DNA of 64,000 bases from Ceratopteris richardii. Taxonomy: Eukaryota; Streptophyta; Polypodiopsida; Polypodiales; Pteridaceae. Positions 24,648-36,569 of the stretch are shown piece after piece. How positions within the stretch are numbered: the stretch's first letter is position 1; every line of letters begins with the position of its first letter. The stretch spans positions 223,896,294 through 223,960,293 of the forward strand of contig CM035406.1 in assembly GCA_020310875.1 (NCBI GenBank), in the 5' to 3' direction. The position numbers were made by a program, and so were the translations under genes. The notes under the pieces were generated by a model. That model was given only the letters and a program-made list of their open reading frames with translations. It was not told where the DNA came from and searched no databases.

Positions 24648-24719
24648 AGAAGAATGACCAACACCCAAATCAGCCATAAGGCATCTGATCCACACACACT
24701 CAATAGTCATTTTGAAAGC
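24648..24719 (-). mobile_element. Family-A copia fragment A3, piece 1
   Basis: Matches A2 at about 12400-12474 (RNase H region). It ends at GAAAGC, exactly where copia B1 starts. The continuation of the match lies at 30841. Confidence 0.85.
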
Positions 24720-25295
24720 TATTTGTGTAATTCACAAGCCTACACATTTGGCTTGATGGATACATAGAAGTCCATACACATATCGAGAAGCATAGGAACT
24801 ATTGCTAGTGGTTAATTACTACTTTACCTCTTTGTAAAAGTCAAAATTGACATGGAATCTTTATAAACACCTACCAAAAGGGATTCGCGGAAAAATGGTT
24901 AGCTTTGATTGATGGAATATCTCCTAGGATATAGGAGCTTGATCATAGGGAGCCAAAAGTTTGAATTTGAATTCAAATTTTTACTCAATCACTATAAAAG
25001 TGTTCATGGAAAAGTCATGGGTAAGACTCATCATTCCCGAGCTCACTACTGTCAATTCAGAGTCTGTGTGAGGCCTACACTCTAGCCCACACCTAGCTAC
25101 ACCATTAGGCAATGATCTTCATGCCACTGGATTTGTATACAAGTGTTCATTAATACATACATCTTCATTGTTCATTTTTGAGTTCTATGTCATAGTACTT
25201 GAAAGTCTGTCAACTTGTGGAGAGCATATCTCAGTCATTTCCCCACCAAAATCAAAGATCTAAAGCTTGTTGGGACCAGCTCAAAGCTATCTACA
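24720..25295 (+). repeat. B1 left LTR copy (incomplete)
   Basis: Aligns with the first roughly 575 bp of the right LTR. The similarity stops near 25295, where gag-type sequence begins. Confidence 0.85.
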
Positions 25296-25678
25296 GGTCT
25301 CTAAGGATGAAGACCTACCTACAAGGAAGGAGTCTTTATGGATACATCTTAGGAGATGAGGAATTGCCCTCATTCAAAACAAGAGGATTACCAACAAAGG
25401 AAGAACATGAAAAGCTCAACACATGGTGTGCTAAGGATTCATTGGCAAGATCTTATTTACTCAAATCCATCTCTGATTTTCTTTTGCCACATATTAGAAA
25501 TTGTAAGACATCCCAAGAGACTTGGGAAACCTTGTCATCATATTTTTCTTCCAACACAAGGGCTAGAAAAAATCAGTTGTGGATTGAATTCACCACATTA
25601 AGGAAGCAACCTAAACAAGCTGTTTAAGAGTTTGTGACCAAGATTAAAGATGTAGCAGATCAGTTAGCAAGCATAGGC

Positions 25679-26550
25679 ATTAGGAAAAAAGGTGAACCTT
25701 GCATGGGCCTTTTAGCTAAAGGAGTGATTAGTGATGGACCAATGAGAGGAGGGTGGTGGACACAGTCTAGTCTAGGCTAGGCCTAGGCTTCCCTTGTTTT
25801 TTGGTGGTCAAAGCTGGTATGAGTGACTAAAAACCACAAGTTCTTCTCAAAAAGTGGTTTGATAGTGCTAGACTTTCAACCATAGCCGTTGGATGAATGC
25901 AAAGATCCTAAGGCTTATGTTAAATCTCAAAAAAAAATCGGCATGGAATTTTATCCATTGGATGTGAAGGAGATCTAACGGTGTAGATTCAAATGCATGA
26001 AGAAAGGCGCCTTTAAATACATTCCGTTGGATGGAGCTAGATCGAAGGGCTGTGAAACCATATCTTTGGGAAGATCTCAAGATCACATTTGAGCCTTTAG
26101 ATCCTGAAGCGATCGGACGGCGCCAGATGAACCTCGCCACGGAACTGCAGCTCGCCGTTTGTCGTTTTCTGCCAGTCGACACATACTCCCATTGCTCATT
26201 GAATGCTTGCTATTTTGTCATCTTTTGACAGACAAAACATCCTAATCTTGGCCGTCCATGTGATATAATCTAATGGACAAAAATGCCCACGACTGCTCAG
26301 CTTTTAGACAAGTTTTTGTCGTCTTGTGACACGAACTCCCTCCTTCATCTCAGCCGTCCGTGGGATTTTATCTAAGGGATACAAATATCCACGAGTCTAT
26401 TCAAATTGAGCACATACTTTAGATACATTATTTTATTTGTGAAACAACTAGTGGTTTTTTTGTGGCGTGAAACTCTTTTTTTATTCATCTTAATCCCTAA
26501 AAATTAGGGATCCTTACAAGGCCCATGCAAGGTTCACCTTTTTTCCTAAT
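25679..26550. mobile_element. M1: non-autonomous TIR DNA transposon, 33-bp perfect TIRs
   Basis: The first 33 bases (25679-25711, starting ATTAGGAAAAAAGGTGAACC) are the exact reverse complement of the last 33 (26518-26550). Weaker inverted similarity continues inward (ACCACAAGTT versus AACTAGTGG). Its removal would leave the surrounding copia gag reading through without extra bases, so the insertion looks precise. TA or no duplication is possible, and the superfamily is therefore open (Mutator-, hAT- or mariner-like). The 872-bp body has no transposase but repeats a CCGTTGGAT / GCCGTCC motif at about 25880, 25960, 26024, 26250 and 26348. Such motifs are common in plant DNA-transposon relatives. 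Confidence 0.88.
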
Positions 26551-29500
26551 GGAGAAGAGATTGAAGAAGAACATATTGTGAGGCAAGTGATCAATGGGAT
26601 CAAAGCTGATGACAAATGGGAAAGCTTCACCACTACCATGGACCTTTACATGGACATGCAAATTCCATATCTTACAACTCTCATGGGATAATTGTTCACT
26701 CATGAAGCAAAGCTCAACAAGAATGGAGATACATCCAAAGGTAATAACTCTTCTGCCCTATATATAGATAAAAAGGCTAAAGATAAAGGAAAGAGGAAGA
26801 AGGTGGAAGATGAAGGCCCTACCTCCCAAGCCAACTATGCAGGGAGAGGTAGATCATCAAGAGGAAGGGGCAGAGGAGGTAAGCAAGGTAGGGGGAGATC
26901 CTATAACTCCTCACCATGCAACATTTGTGGTTAATCAAATCATACCACAGGTGAGTGTTTCCGGAATTACAAAAATCAAAGAGGAAGAGGATACCAAAGA
27001 GGTGGATACTCACAGTCAAGAGGTAGATTCAACCATCACCAAGGTTACAACAACAATTACAACAAAAACTACAATGGCAACTACCAAGGAGGTTTCAAAT
27101 CTAGAAAGGACCACAACAACTACACAGAGGAGCAAGATGACTCTCTTCTGATCATGAACATGACTTCGAAATCAGGTACAAATGATGACCACCTATTCTA
27201 CATTGACTTAGGATGCTCAAATCATGTGACTGGCAATGTAGCACTACTCTTTGATCTTGAGGAACCAAAAGGTAAGCATCAAGTACAAACAGGTGATGAC
27301 ACGAAGCACTTTGTAGTTAAAGTTCGAAATGTTAAGACTTGTGATGGAAATGAGAACTTGTTGAGCAGGGTACTCTATGTACCAATGATAACCAAAAATT
27401 TGATGGAGTGTTGGACAAATTGTGGAGAAAGGTTTGCAGATTAGATTCAACCAATATGGAGCATTTTTGGAGGATCCAAGGCATGGGTTCAAGAGAATAC
27501 CAAAAGGAGAAAAATCAGGTAGACTTTTCACTTTGAAGACACAAAGAATATTGCACTATACAGTTATAAAGATCAAACACTTTCAGAGCTTGAGATTCGG
27601 CACAAAAGATTAGGGCATGTAGGAGAAAGAACCTTGAAGCAAATATGCAGGGATCAATGTGTGCTTGGAATACCTAATGTATCCAAGCAACATATGATTT
27701 ATAAGTATGGTTCTTGTCAATTTGAGAAGTCTCACAGGTTACCCTTCTCAAGGAAAGGTTACATGCATGAAGACTACCTAGAGCTTGTCCATATAGATGT
27801 ATGGGGACCAAGCAAAGACCCCTCAGTCTCAGGATCAAGGTACTATGTATCTTTTATTGATGATTGGATGTGTAGCATATGTACACATTCCTTCTCAGAT
27901 AAGAGGTAAGCTAGACCCTAAGGCTGAGAAGTGCATCTTTATTGGATATGATCTAAATTTGAAAGGATAAAAGTTTTATAACCCCTCCAATAAGGGATTC
28001 ATGGTTAATAGAGATGTTGTCTTTGATGAAAATCATTTTTGGTATGAGAATGAATGTAGGAAGGTTAAACTACCCTATGACTTGGAAGAGGAGTTTCCAA
28101 GCCTTGCTAAGGAGGAACCTACTTAGAATGAAGACTCAAGTTCAGATGATGAAGATACTATCAACCTTGAAGAGTTCAAGGCATGGAAGTCCAAGGACAA
28201 AATGAAGATGAAGAAACTTGAAGACATACCTGAATCTTCAACTCAATCAATCAGAAGATCACAAAGAGAGAGCAAAAAACCTATCAGATATGGGTATGAT
28301 ACATCTCTTATTACTAAACACTCTCTTTATCTTGCCAAAGATTTGTCAATTGAAGAACCAGGATCATATGAAGAAGCCATAACCAAGACAGAATGGAAAG
28401 AAGCTATGGATGAGGAGATTGAAGCACTCAAGGAAAGTGACACATGGGAACTAGTACCAAAGAAGGACTCCATGAAGGTAATAGGATCCAGATGGATCTA
28501 TAAACTTAAAAGAAATTCTGATGGGTCAATTAATAGGTACAAGGCCAGATTGGTAGCCAAGGGTTTTGCACAAACCCAAGGCATTGATTATGAAGAGACA
28601 TTCTCACCTATGGCCAAGAGGCCAACTATCAGAGTGTTGGTAAGTGTGACTGCATCAAAAAATTGGAATATGTACCAATTAGATGTCAAGAATGCTTTCT
28701 TGAATGGATGGATTTTAGAGGAGGTATATATGTCACAACCTCATGGTTATGAGGACCCAAACAAGGTATCATATTTGTGCAAATTGAATAAAGCTTTATA
28801 TGGATTGAAGCAGGCACCTAGGGCATGGAATCACAGATTAACCACTTATCTTCAAGACCAAGGGTTTGTCATGAGCAAGGCAGATACTTCTTTATTCATC
28901 AAGAGAAGTAATTCAGAGGTAATGTACCTATGTGTTTATGTTGATGATATCATACTTATAGGTAATGATGTCAATGGAATCAGAAAAATCAAGAGCCAGA
29001 TGATGAAGGAGTTCAAGATCAACGATCTTGGTCTATTGAAGTATTTTCTTGGGCTTGAGTTAGTTTATACAAACTCTGGAATATACATTACTCAGAAAAA
29101 ATACATACAGGATATGTTGAAGAAATTTAATTTGCAGGATGCCAAAGTTGGAAGTACTCCAATGGAGGTAAACCTCAAACTAAGTACCCATGAAGGTGAT
29201 GAAATTAATGACATTACAGGTTATGGAGTTAGTGTGCTAAGCCAGTTTATGCACAAGCCAAGGATACCTCACTTAGAGGCTACCAAGAGAATCTTGAAGT
29301 ATCTCAAGGATTGGGCAGGATGCAAGGATGATAGGAGGAGCACTTCTAGATACATTTCATTTGCAGGTGATAAGCCAATATCATGGTCTTCAAAGAAGAA
29401 ACCTACTGTTGCTTTGTCTTCTACAGAAGTAGAGTATAGAGGACTAGCTACTGCCACACAAGAAGCCATATGGATCAAGCTTTTGTATACAGAATTGGGT

Positions 29501-29801
29501 TTATATACTAGGTCACCCATAATCTTTGGAGATAATACAAGCTCACTTCACCTTGCAGCTAATCCTATCTATCATGCTAGGACCAAACATATAGAGGTCC
29601 ATTACCATTATGTGAGAGAGAAGTTGTTAAGCAAGGACATTCAACTAACCTATGTATCAACCAACATGCAATGTGCAGATTTGTTGACTAAAGCTTTGGA
29701 TGGAAACAAACTTTGCACGTTCAAAGCAATGATTGGATTGCAAGATATACATGAAGATTGAAGATGAAGACCAAGCCAAAATGTTTGGCTTAAGGGGGAG
29801 C

Positions 29802-30835
29802 TGTTGGTGTAATTCACAAGCCTACACATTTGGCTTGATGGATACATTGAAGTCCACTCACATATGTAGAAGCATAGGAACTATTGCTAGTGGTTAATTA
29901 CTATTTTACCTCTTTGTAAAAGTCAAATTGACTTGGAATATTTGTAAACACCTTTAAAAGGGATTTGTGAAAAAATGGTTAGCTTTGATTGATGGAATAT
30001 CTCCTAGGATATAGGATCTTGATCATAGGGAGCCAAAAGTTCGAATTTGAATTTAAATTTTTACTCAATCACTATAAAAGTGTTCATGGAAAAGTCGCGG
30101 GTAAGACTCATCATTCTCGAGCTCATTACTGTCAATTCTGAGTGTGTGTGAGGCCTACACTCTAGCCCACACCTATCTACACCATTAGGCAATGATCTTC
30201 ATGCCAATGGATTTGTATACAAGTGTTCATTAATACATACATCTTCATTGTTCATTTTTGAGTTCTCTATCATAGTACTTGAAAGTCTGTCAACTTGTGA
30301 AGAGTATATCTCAGTTATTTCTCCACCAAATTCAAAGATCTAAAGCTTGTTTCAACTAGCTCAGAGTTATGTACATGCTATCAAAATTTGAAGAGATTCT
30401 ATTCAGCCATTTCAGAGAAAAGCTCGTCAAGGTGATCACTGGTCAAAGTCTGCAACAATCCTAAAAAATCGGGGGTAAAGTTTAATTTGCTAAAGTGATT
30501 TCTCTGAGCATAGTTAGTCTTTTTATATCATTCCACTTGGAGTAGTTACCTTGCTAAGCTAATTAGATACGCCTAAAAGGAATTTTTTCAATTCCTACTA
30601 TGTTGGTTATACTGAGCAAAAGATCCAGCTGGTGTCAAGACATAAATAGAAGGTTTTCTTGAGATCTTGAGATTCAAAGTTATCTGTTTTGTCTCAATCT
30701 TAAAATACATCATTTCCAAAGTACATAGGCCATCTTATGGTGTCATTGGAAAGCTAAGAAGGTCTACTTATCAACTCTAAAGCATCGGAGGGCTGGTACT
30801 CAATCTCTTGGAGCATCCATCCATCTTTCCGAACA
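29802..30835 (+). repeat. B1 right LTR
   Basis: 1034 bp, TGTTGG to GAACA, placed by the polypurine tract on its left and the AAAGC duplication on its right. Confidence 0.85.
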
Positions 30836-30840
30836 AAAGC

Positions 30841-30953
30841 TGCCCTATACTCACCGTCACAACTAGAAGTGGCCACAGTAGGCTGCTTCTTGCTCAACCA
30901 AGATATACATGAGCTACCAAGCATGAAGCAAAAGCCACTAGTGGACACAGGAG
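30841..30953 (-). mobile_element. Family-A copia fragment A3, piece 2
   Basis: Continues the match to A2 (about 12476-12588) directly from the point where piece 1 stopped, then ends at the left end of element P. Confidence 0.88.
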
Positions 30954-31566
30954 TATTGGCAGTGGTGAGGGCAGTCGAGGACTTACAAGACAAGGGAGCC
31001 AACGAGAAGGGCCAAGCACGCAAAGCAGTCAAAGAAGATATGGAAAATAGGCCATCATTTTTCCTGAATGAATATTTCCCAAATAGTGATTTTAGTCACT
31101 CCACACCATTGTAAATACCATTCCACCTTTTTTTAACTCCATTTTGTGCAAGCCAAGGAGTCCTTGAGCTTGAGGAGCATTAGAATTACCTACCTATCAA
31201 TTTTCGTAATTTTTTGAGCTCGTTTGAGCCTCCAAATTAGCCTAGGAACCTGATTTTTAACTAGGCCAGACACTAGGTCTGGACAGGGCCACAACTTGTC
31301 AAAAACTATAAAAAGAGCTAGAGAGCTCATTTTTTAGGTTAGCTTGTTGTAGAATTGAACTTGTAAGAGCACTTTTGAGTAATCTAAAAGAACTCCATTG
31401 TCTCTCTCTTTGTTCTTGCCTTGTGTGCGCATGTGTGTGTATGTGTGTGCATCTTAGTGTGCTTCTCACTCACACACTTGTGCCATCACTTGTTCGAGGT
31501 CTTCATACCATCCTCATGTCTTCCTGGATTGACATTAAAGGAGGTGCTAATCATCACTGAGCTACA
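30954..31566 (+). repeat. P left LTR
   Basis: 613 bp, ending GAGCTACA. A TATAAAAA box is at 31307-31314, followed by a GT-rich run near 31420-31455. Confidence 0.93.
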
Positions 31567-33280
31567 CCAAATTTTGGTGCCGTTGTCGGGATCGAGCTTT
31601 GAGGACAAGCATGTGATGGTAAGACGTAGAGTTGTGATGTTGGCGTAGTAGGTAATTTCTTTACTTTCTTTTCTCTTTCTTACTTCACCATCATCATCAC
31701 CATATCCCACCTCCATCTCCATCATCACGAAAATTTTAGTTTTTTTATCATATCTCCTTTCCCCTTCCATTTCCTTCATTTCACTTGTGAGAGAGAGCGA
31801 GAGAACGAATTGTGTGCACTGCTTTTGCATGTTTTTTGAGCTTCCTTGCAGGCTTTTGCTGTAACATCGTCTCCAACAGGCTGCGTAGGTATGGAAAAGC
31901 TCGGCCTTGTCTCTCTGCCGCAGACCTCTATCGATCACAATCCACAAAAAAATCGCTCCTTTGGTAAAACAAAGCACACCACAATGACGCACATGAGGAG
32001 CACATTCCAAATCACTACTTAAAATTAAAAAATTCCGTGTTTCTCTGTCAATCGTGACCAACACTGTCGATCGCGATCGACAATCACGATCAACAGAAGA
32101 CAACGGACAGACCCTGTGAATCGTGATTGATACCATCGATCGTGATTGACAGCCACGACCGAGAACTCTGTCAGTCGCGATTGACACCGTCGATCGTGAT
32201 GGACTGAAATTTGATGATTGACACCAGAATTCGCATGTACACGTGTCCCTCGCGATGTATAGAGCCCCGATTGACTGAAATTACGTCGAAATTTGAGAAA
32301 AAAGTGTCGATCGCGATTGACACCGTCAATCACGACTGACATGACCCACGACCAACTCTGTCGATCGCGATTGACACTATCGATCGTGAGTGACATGTCG
32401 ATCGCCACTGACAGGCCCGACGGACACCTCTGTCAATCGCGATTGATAGGCTTTTACGGCTATAAAATTTTAGGGTTTTATGGTTCCAAGATTTGGGGAT
32501 AATTTTGGGTATATTTATCTAGCAATTAGCATTTTGTGAGGACCCTACACTCGTGTTTCGAGAAAAATCTTGCGAATTATTAGCCTATTTGAACCTTGTT
32601 TTAACCCTAAAATCGTGAAGTGTCATAACTTCTTCATATGAAATCCATTCGGGGTGATCTTAGGCTCATTGGAAAGCTCATGGGGGAACAAAATTAATAT
32701 TAGGATTATTAGCTATAGTATTTTTAAGTGGACCATACCCAGGGGGAACAAAAATAAGGGATCTTTAGAATTGTTTTCCATAAAGACAAAAGGCTAATTA
32801 ATATCTGAGTTACATGAATGAAAGTGATTGGTTCTGTCATTTGAATTTAAGTCTTGAGCTAACTTTGGGACTTTTACAGGTCTATTGAGAGTGCTAGAGG
32901 GCATCCAAAGCAAGGACATTCTGCAAGCTTGAGAACATGGTTCTTGAGTACTAAAGAGCAAGGGATCAGCAAGTGAGGTTGGAATATTCTCAACTTCCTT
33001 TGTCAATTCCTAGCTTAGGCTAAGTGCGAGTGGTGCTACAAGTAAGTCAGGGCTACGATAGGCATCTACCAAGTTGAAGACTATTAAATACTCAAGTTCA
33101 AGCATAAAGATAGTCTCTTGGCGATCGATAACTTAAAAGAAAAGAACTTAACGTGGTATGAACCACTTAAAGTGCGGAAAGTCACTCAAGTATTCCTGAC
33201 GACGTGATATCAGACAAGATCATAAACACAATAATCAACTAAAAAAAACCAAGTAACTGATACAAATTGAGCTGCAACGA
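31567..33280 (+). other. P leader: primer site, splice-donor-like site, minisatellite
   Basis: After the primer site comes GTGATGGTAAG (GGTAAG at 31618-31623), a good splice-donor match also present at the same place in element Q. Between about 32040 and 32450 lies a minisatellite of TCGATCGCGATTGAC-like units on both strands. A further 800 bp up to gag shows no coding sequence. Members of the Tat/Ogre branch are known to use splicing; use of this donor is inference. Confidence 0.6.
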
Positions 33281-36210
33281 GGTTGTACCTTAGATCAGGA
33301 CGACACCTAGGGAGAGATAGACAGAGTCTTAGGTCTTCAGAGGCTAGTGTCAATCATACTGCTAGTTCTTGGGCCCAACAGTTGAGCCATTATTCGCACT
33401 ACCCTAGCTTTGAAACCAGTGAGTTGGAGATGTCTCATCGTATGGAGAGACCCACAGGGAGTTCCGGTGTGCCATACTTACAACGGGTAGAAGGCCCTTA
33501 CAAGACACAACTCGAATACCTTAGGACCAACCGATTAGGTGCTTGTATCTATGAGGACGGCCTAAGAAGGTCCGTGGTCCATATTTAAAAACTCAGATCA
33601 ACCCATTGGAATAGAACATCGAGCAATCAAGTTTGAAAATGGAGCATACCTAGACAAAGAAGGAACCCTATATGTGGTCACCAGTCACCCAGATAGGATA
33701 GACGAATTCAGGAATGTGATTCCAGAGACAGACATAGGTGACCTAGAGCAAGGAAACATAGGTGGAGAGCCTAAAACACCTCGAGGAAAATCTGTTCTTA
33801 CTAGAATTATCACACTAGAGTGGATTCCCCAGGACAACAAGAGCATAGATCTGCTCTTAAATCGAGAGACCGATGAAGCCTTTTGGAGGTATAAGCCGGA
33901 TCAACCAAATGAGGTAGGAACGATCACGATCTATGAGTTCAAAGATCATGATAGCCCAGGCAAAGTGACCTATTTAGACAATACTTTGGAAAGAATATTT
34001 GTGGTGACCGAGTATGGAAGGCATGCTTACACTTGGAAGGGTGAATTCATTTTTCCCCAACCAATATCTAATGTTTCTTTTGGCCACCAAGGGGCAGGAA
34101 CATCCCAAGCTCATGTAACTCAAAGGGACAGACGTAGAGATAGGCCAGAAGTGACTTTCGGTAACCCTATGGGAAGACAAAGAACGAGAATGGAAACGGA
34201 TAGAGTGGAAACTGAGAGACCTAGAGCCCCAAGAAACCAAAGAAATGTGGATGAATTCCCTCTACCAAGACCTAGAGAGCACACGAGGACTTTGAGACCT
34301 ACACAACTGGTTAAATCCATGAAGAACTACTTCGATGGAACTGGAGACCCATACGATCATGTGGCCGAGTTTAGGCAAGTCTTGAGAGCTCAACAAGTGG
34401 AGGACCTATTCACGCAATACAATGCCTTTGGTCTAACCCTTAGGAACACTGCCCTTACATGGTTTCAACCACTAAATGAGAGACACTTCAGGAACATAGA
34501 CCAACTTCTAGAGGTGTTCATTACTGAATTCTCCAAGAGTGGTATACGGCATAATACTTCCTCACTGATTCATAACTTCAAGCAGATGCCTCAAGAGACT
34601 GTTAGACTTGCAGGAAGGAGGTTTAGGCAATATCTAGAGAGATGTCCAATTCCTGAGCTACCCACTCCAGCCAAACAAGTGGCTTTATTTTTGGATGGAT
34701 TGCTAAGTACCAAATTGAGATCATATGTGTACTTGAAGGACCCTAGGACCATAGAAGAGTGTGTACACATGTGCATTGACATTGAAGATAACCTAGGGGA
34801 GGAATTAGAGCTTTCAAAAATCTACAAAGATTCAGATAGTTCGTCTAGTCTCTCTTCCACGCAATCCACATCTATTGAGGAGCTCACAAAGAAGGTAGCT
34901 CAGAAACTAGGTGTCTCTAGCAAACAAATTCCAAGATTTGCCCCAGTTAAGCGGTGCTATACTTGTGGAGGAGACCATATGGAAAATATATGTCCCATTA
35001 TGGCTCAACCCTAGGTGAACCCTAGTAGCCAGTACTGCACCATAGAAAGGAGATACACTAATCACACCGCACAAGATTGCCCATACAACAAGCAAGCGGT
35101 TAGGCAACCCTACCCTCAGCCATACCCTCAACAAGGAAGATACCAGAACCAGTACCCACCACAGCAATATGGCAGACCTCAACAACGCTATCAGTAGCCC
35201 TACCAAACCCAGCAAAGGCCTCAGCCTGTGTTAGCTCAGCAACCTCCTACCCCAACCAATGTGATCCCAATAAAGTATGCAGCTGTAGAAGAGAACCTGA
35301 ATAGAGCCATAGTGCCAGTGACACCATTGCTTTTAGAAAGTGACCCCAGTGACCATAGCTTTGATTCTACATATATTGATAGTCCCCAGGCTTACTACAT
35401 GCAGTCTCCTGAACATGGTGAATCCTACTATAGTGAAGAACCGAGTGAACCTAGTTGGGAGCGAGATTAGGCAAATGTCATGTACGCAAACCCCAACTCT
35501 AGACCTCAACCTAGGCAAGTAAGACCCCCATTTCCTAGAGGGCCATGCTATCGATGTCAAGGAGATCACCTCATTCGTGATTGCCCAATGCCTGCACCTA
35601 CACAACCCCATTCAGTAACAATCCAGGGCTTTTGTAAAGATTGCGGGAAGGAGCATCTCTTAGGAGATTGCCCAAAGAACCCCAATAATATGCCAAAAAT
35701 CACCCCTATCAATGTTATTGGGTTAGTACTAGACTCTAAAGGAAGTGTAACTTCCACTGCACCTGTGCAAGTGGTCACCAAAGCTCAAGCTTTGCAGCAG
35801 AACCAAGGTTTAGGCCAAGAAAAAAGTGCCGAAGTTAGTGAAACAGAGGTGTCCCAGCCACCAAAACAAGTGTGGGTGCGGAAAGGCAAGCATCCTATTG
35901 CGGTCAAGCCACAACAATTGGCTCAACTTCCTATTAGTGATCAACGACACGACACTAATAAGAAGTCTTCCAAAAATTCTTCTGTGAAAGTGAAGTCTAT
36001 CTGGGTACCCAAGAAGTCGATGAAGGCTAGCCCACAATCAAGACAAATTTGGGTGCCTAAGGCTTGCTTGCGAGCTCAAATAGATACACAGAGACCACAC
36101 CCTGTACAACATGGTTCACTCACTCGAACAGCTCATACCCACTCTTATACATCACGCACGAACACATATTCACCCATGAGCATGAGTAGAATCACTTGTA
36201 AATGGGTCCC
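33280..36210 (+). pseudogene. P gag-like region with several zinc knuckles
   Basis: Fossil gag. A basic, Arg-rich stretch (about 34100-34300) precedes a capsid-type core (about 34300-34800) with the NYFDGTGDPYDHVAEF start and the TALTWF motif characteristic of retrotransposon gag. CCHC-type motifs follow near 34960 (CYTCGGDHMENIC), 35035, 35548 (CYRCQGDHLIRDC) and 35635 (CKDCGKEHLLGDC), separated by Gln/Pro/Tyr-rich linkers. The tail (35850-36200) repeats a basic W-V-x-K motif. It is broken in a few places. Having up to four knuckles spread over 700 bp is unusual for gypsy gag, which normally has one or two. Confidence 0.8.
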
Positions 36211-36569
36211 TTAAAAACCTCATTTCAAAGCAGACACTCTCACAAAGCCCTCAAGAGTCTCCACAGAACCAAAACCTAAAGCCATCCACAGTGTTTTGCT
36301 GCCCAAAGCTTGTAATACACCCCCCGACCCCACTTGTAAATTCACGTCCACCTACTAACTGCATCATTCTCACACTACATCTTTCCATTTAGCTCATAGG
36401 ACAATTCATCCACTAACTACACCCACAATCCCCGAGCACTCACTGACTAACTAACTTATCACTAAAAACTCATGTTAATGTTGTAACGGGGACACATGAC
36501 CACTTGCTGTCCATTTGCAATGTTAACATTCATTTGTATATTCTCACAGAACTGGTACCAGTTCCTTCA

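Larger units (their letters stand above)
24720..30835 (+). mobile_element. B1: copia element (family B)
   Basis: Inserted in fragment A3 with a 5-bp duplication AAAGC (24715-24719, 30836-30840). The left LTR copy runs from 24720 to about 25295 and the right LTR from 29802 to 30835 (TGTTGG to GAACA), with a polypurine tract TAAGGGGGAG at 29791-29800. Parts on the plus strand are gag (about 25200-27150, with a Gly-Arg-rich tail and a CCHC knuckle near 26930), protease near 27200, part of integrase (about 27600-28010), RT (about 28400-29150, YVDDI near 28940) and RNase H (about 29310-29700, ending in the ARTKHIEVHYHYV region). The RT/RNase H half is well preserved, but overall the element is broken at several points and its 5' side is incomplete. 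DNA transposon M1 lies inside gag. Confidence 0.93.

Noticed and set aside
31486-32187. Minus-strand protein of 233 codons in the P leader
   Set aside because: The frame runs through LTR sequence and the TCGCGATTGAC minisatellite. It is most likely a shadow of repeats.
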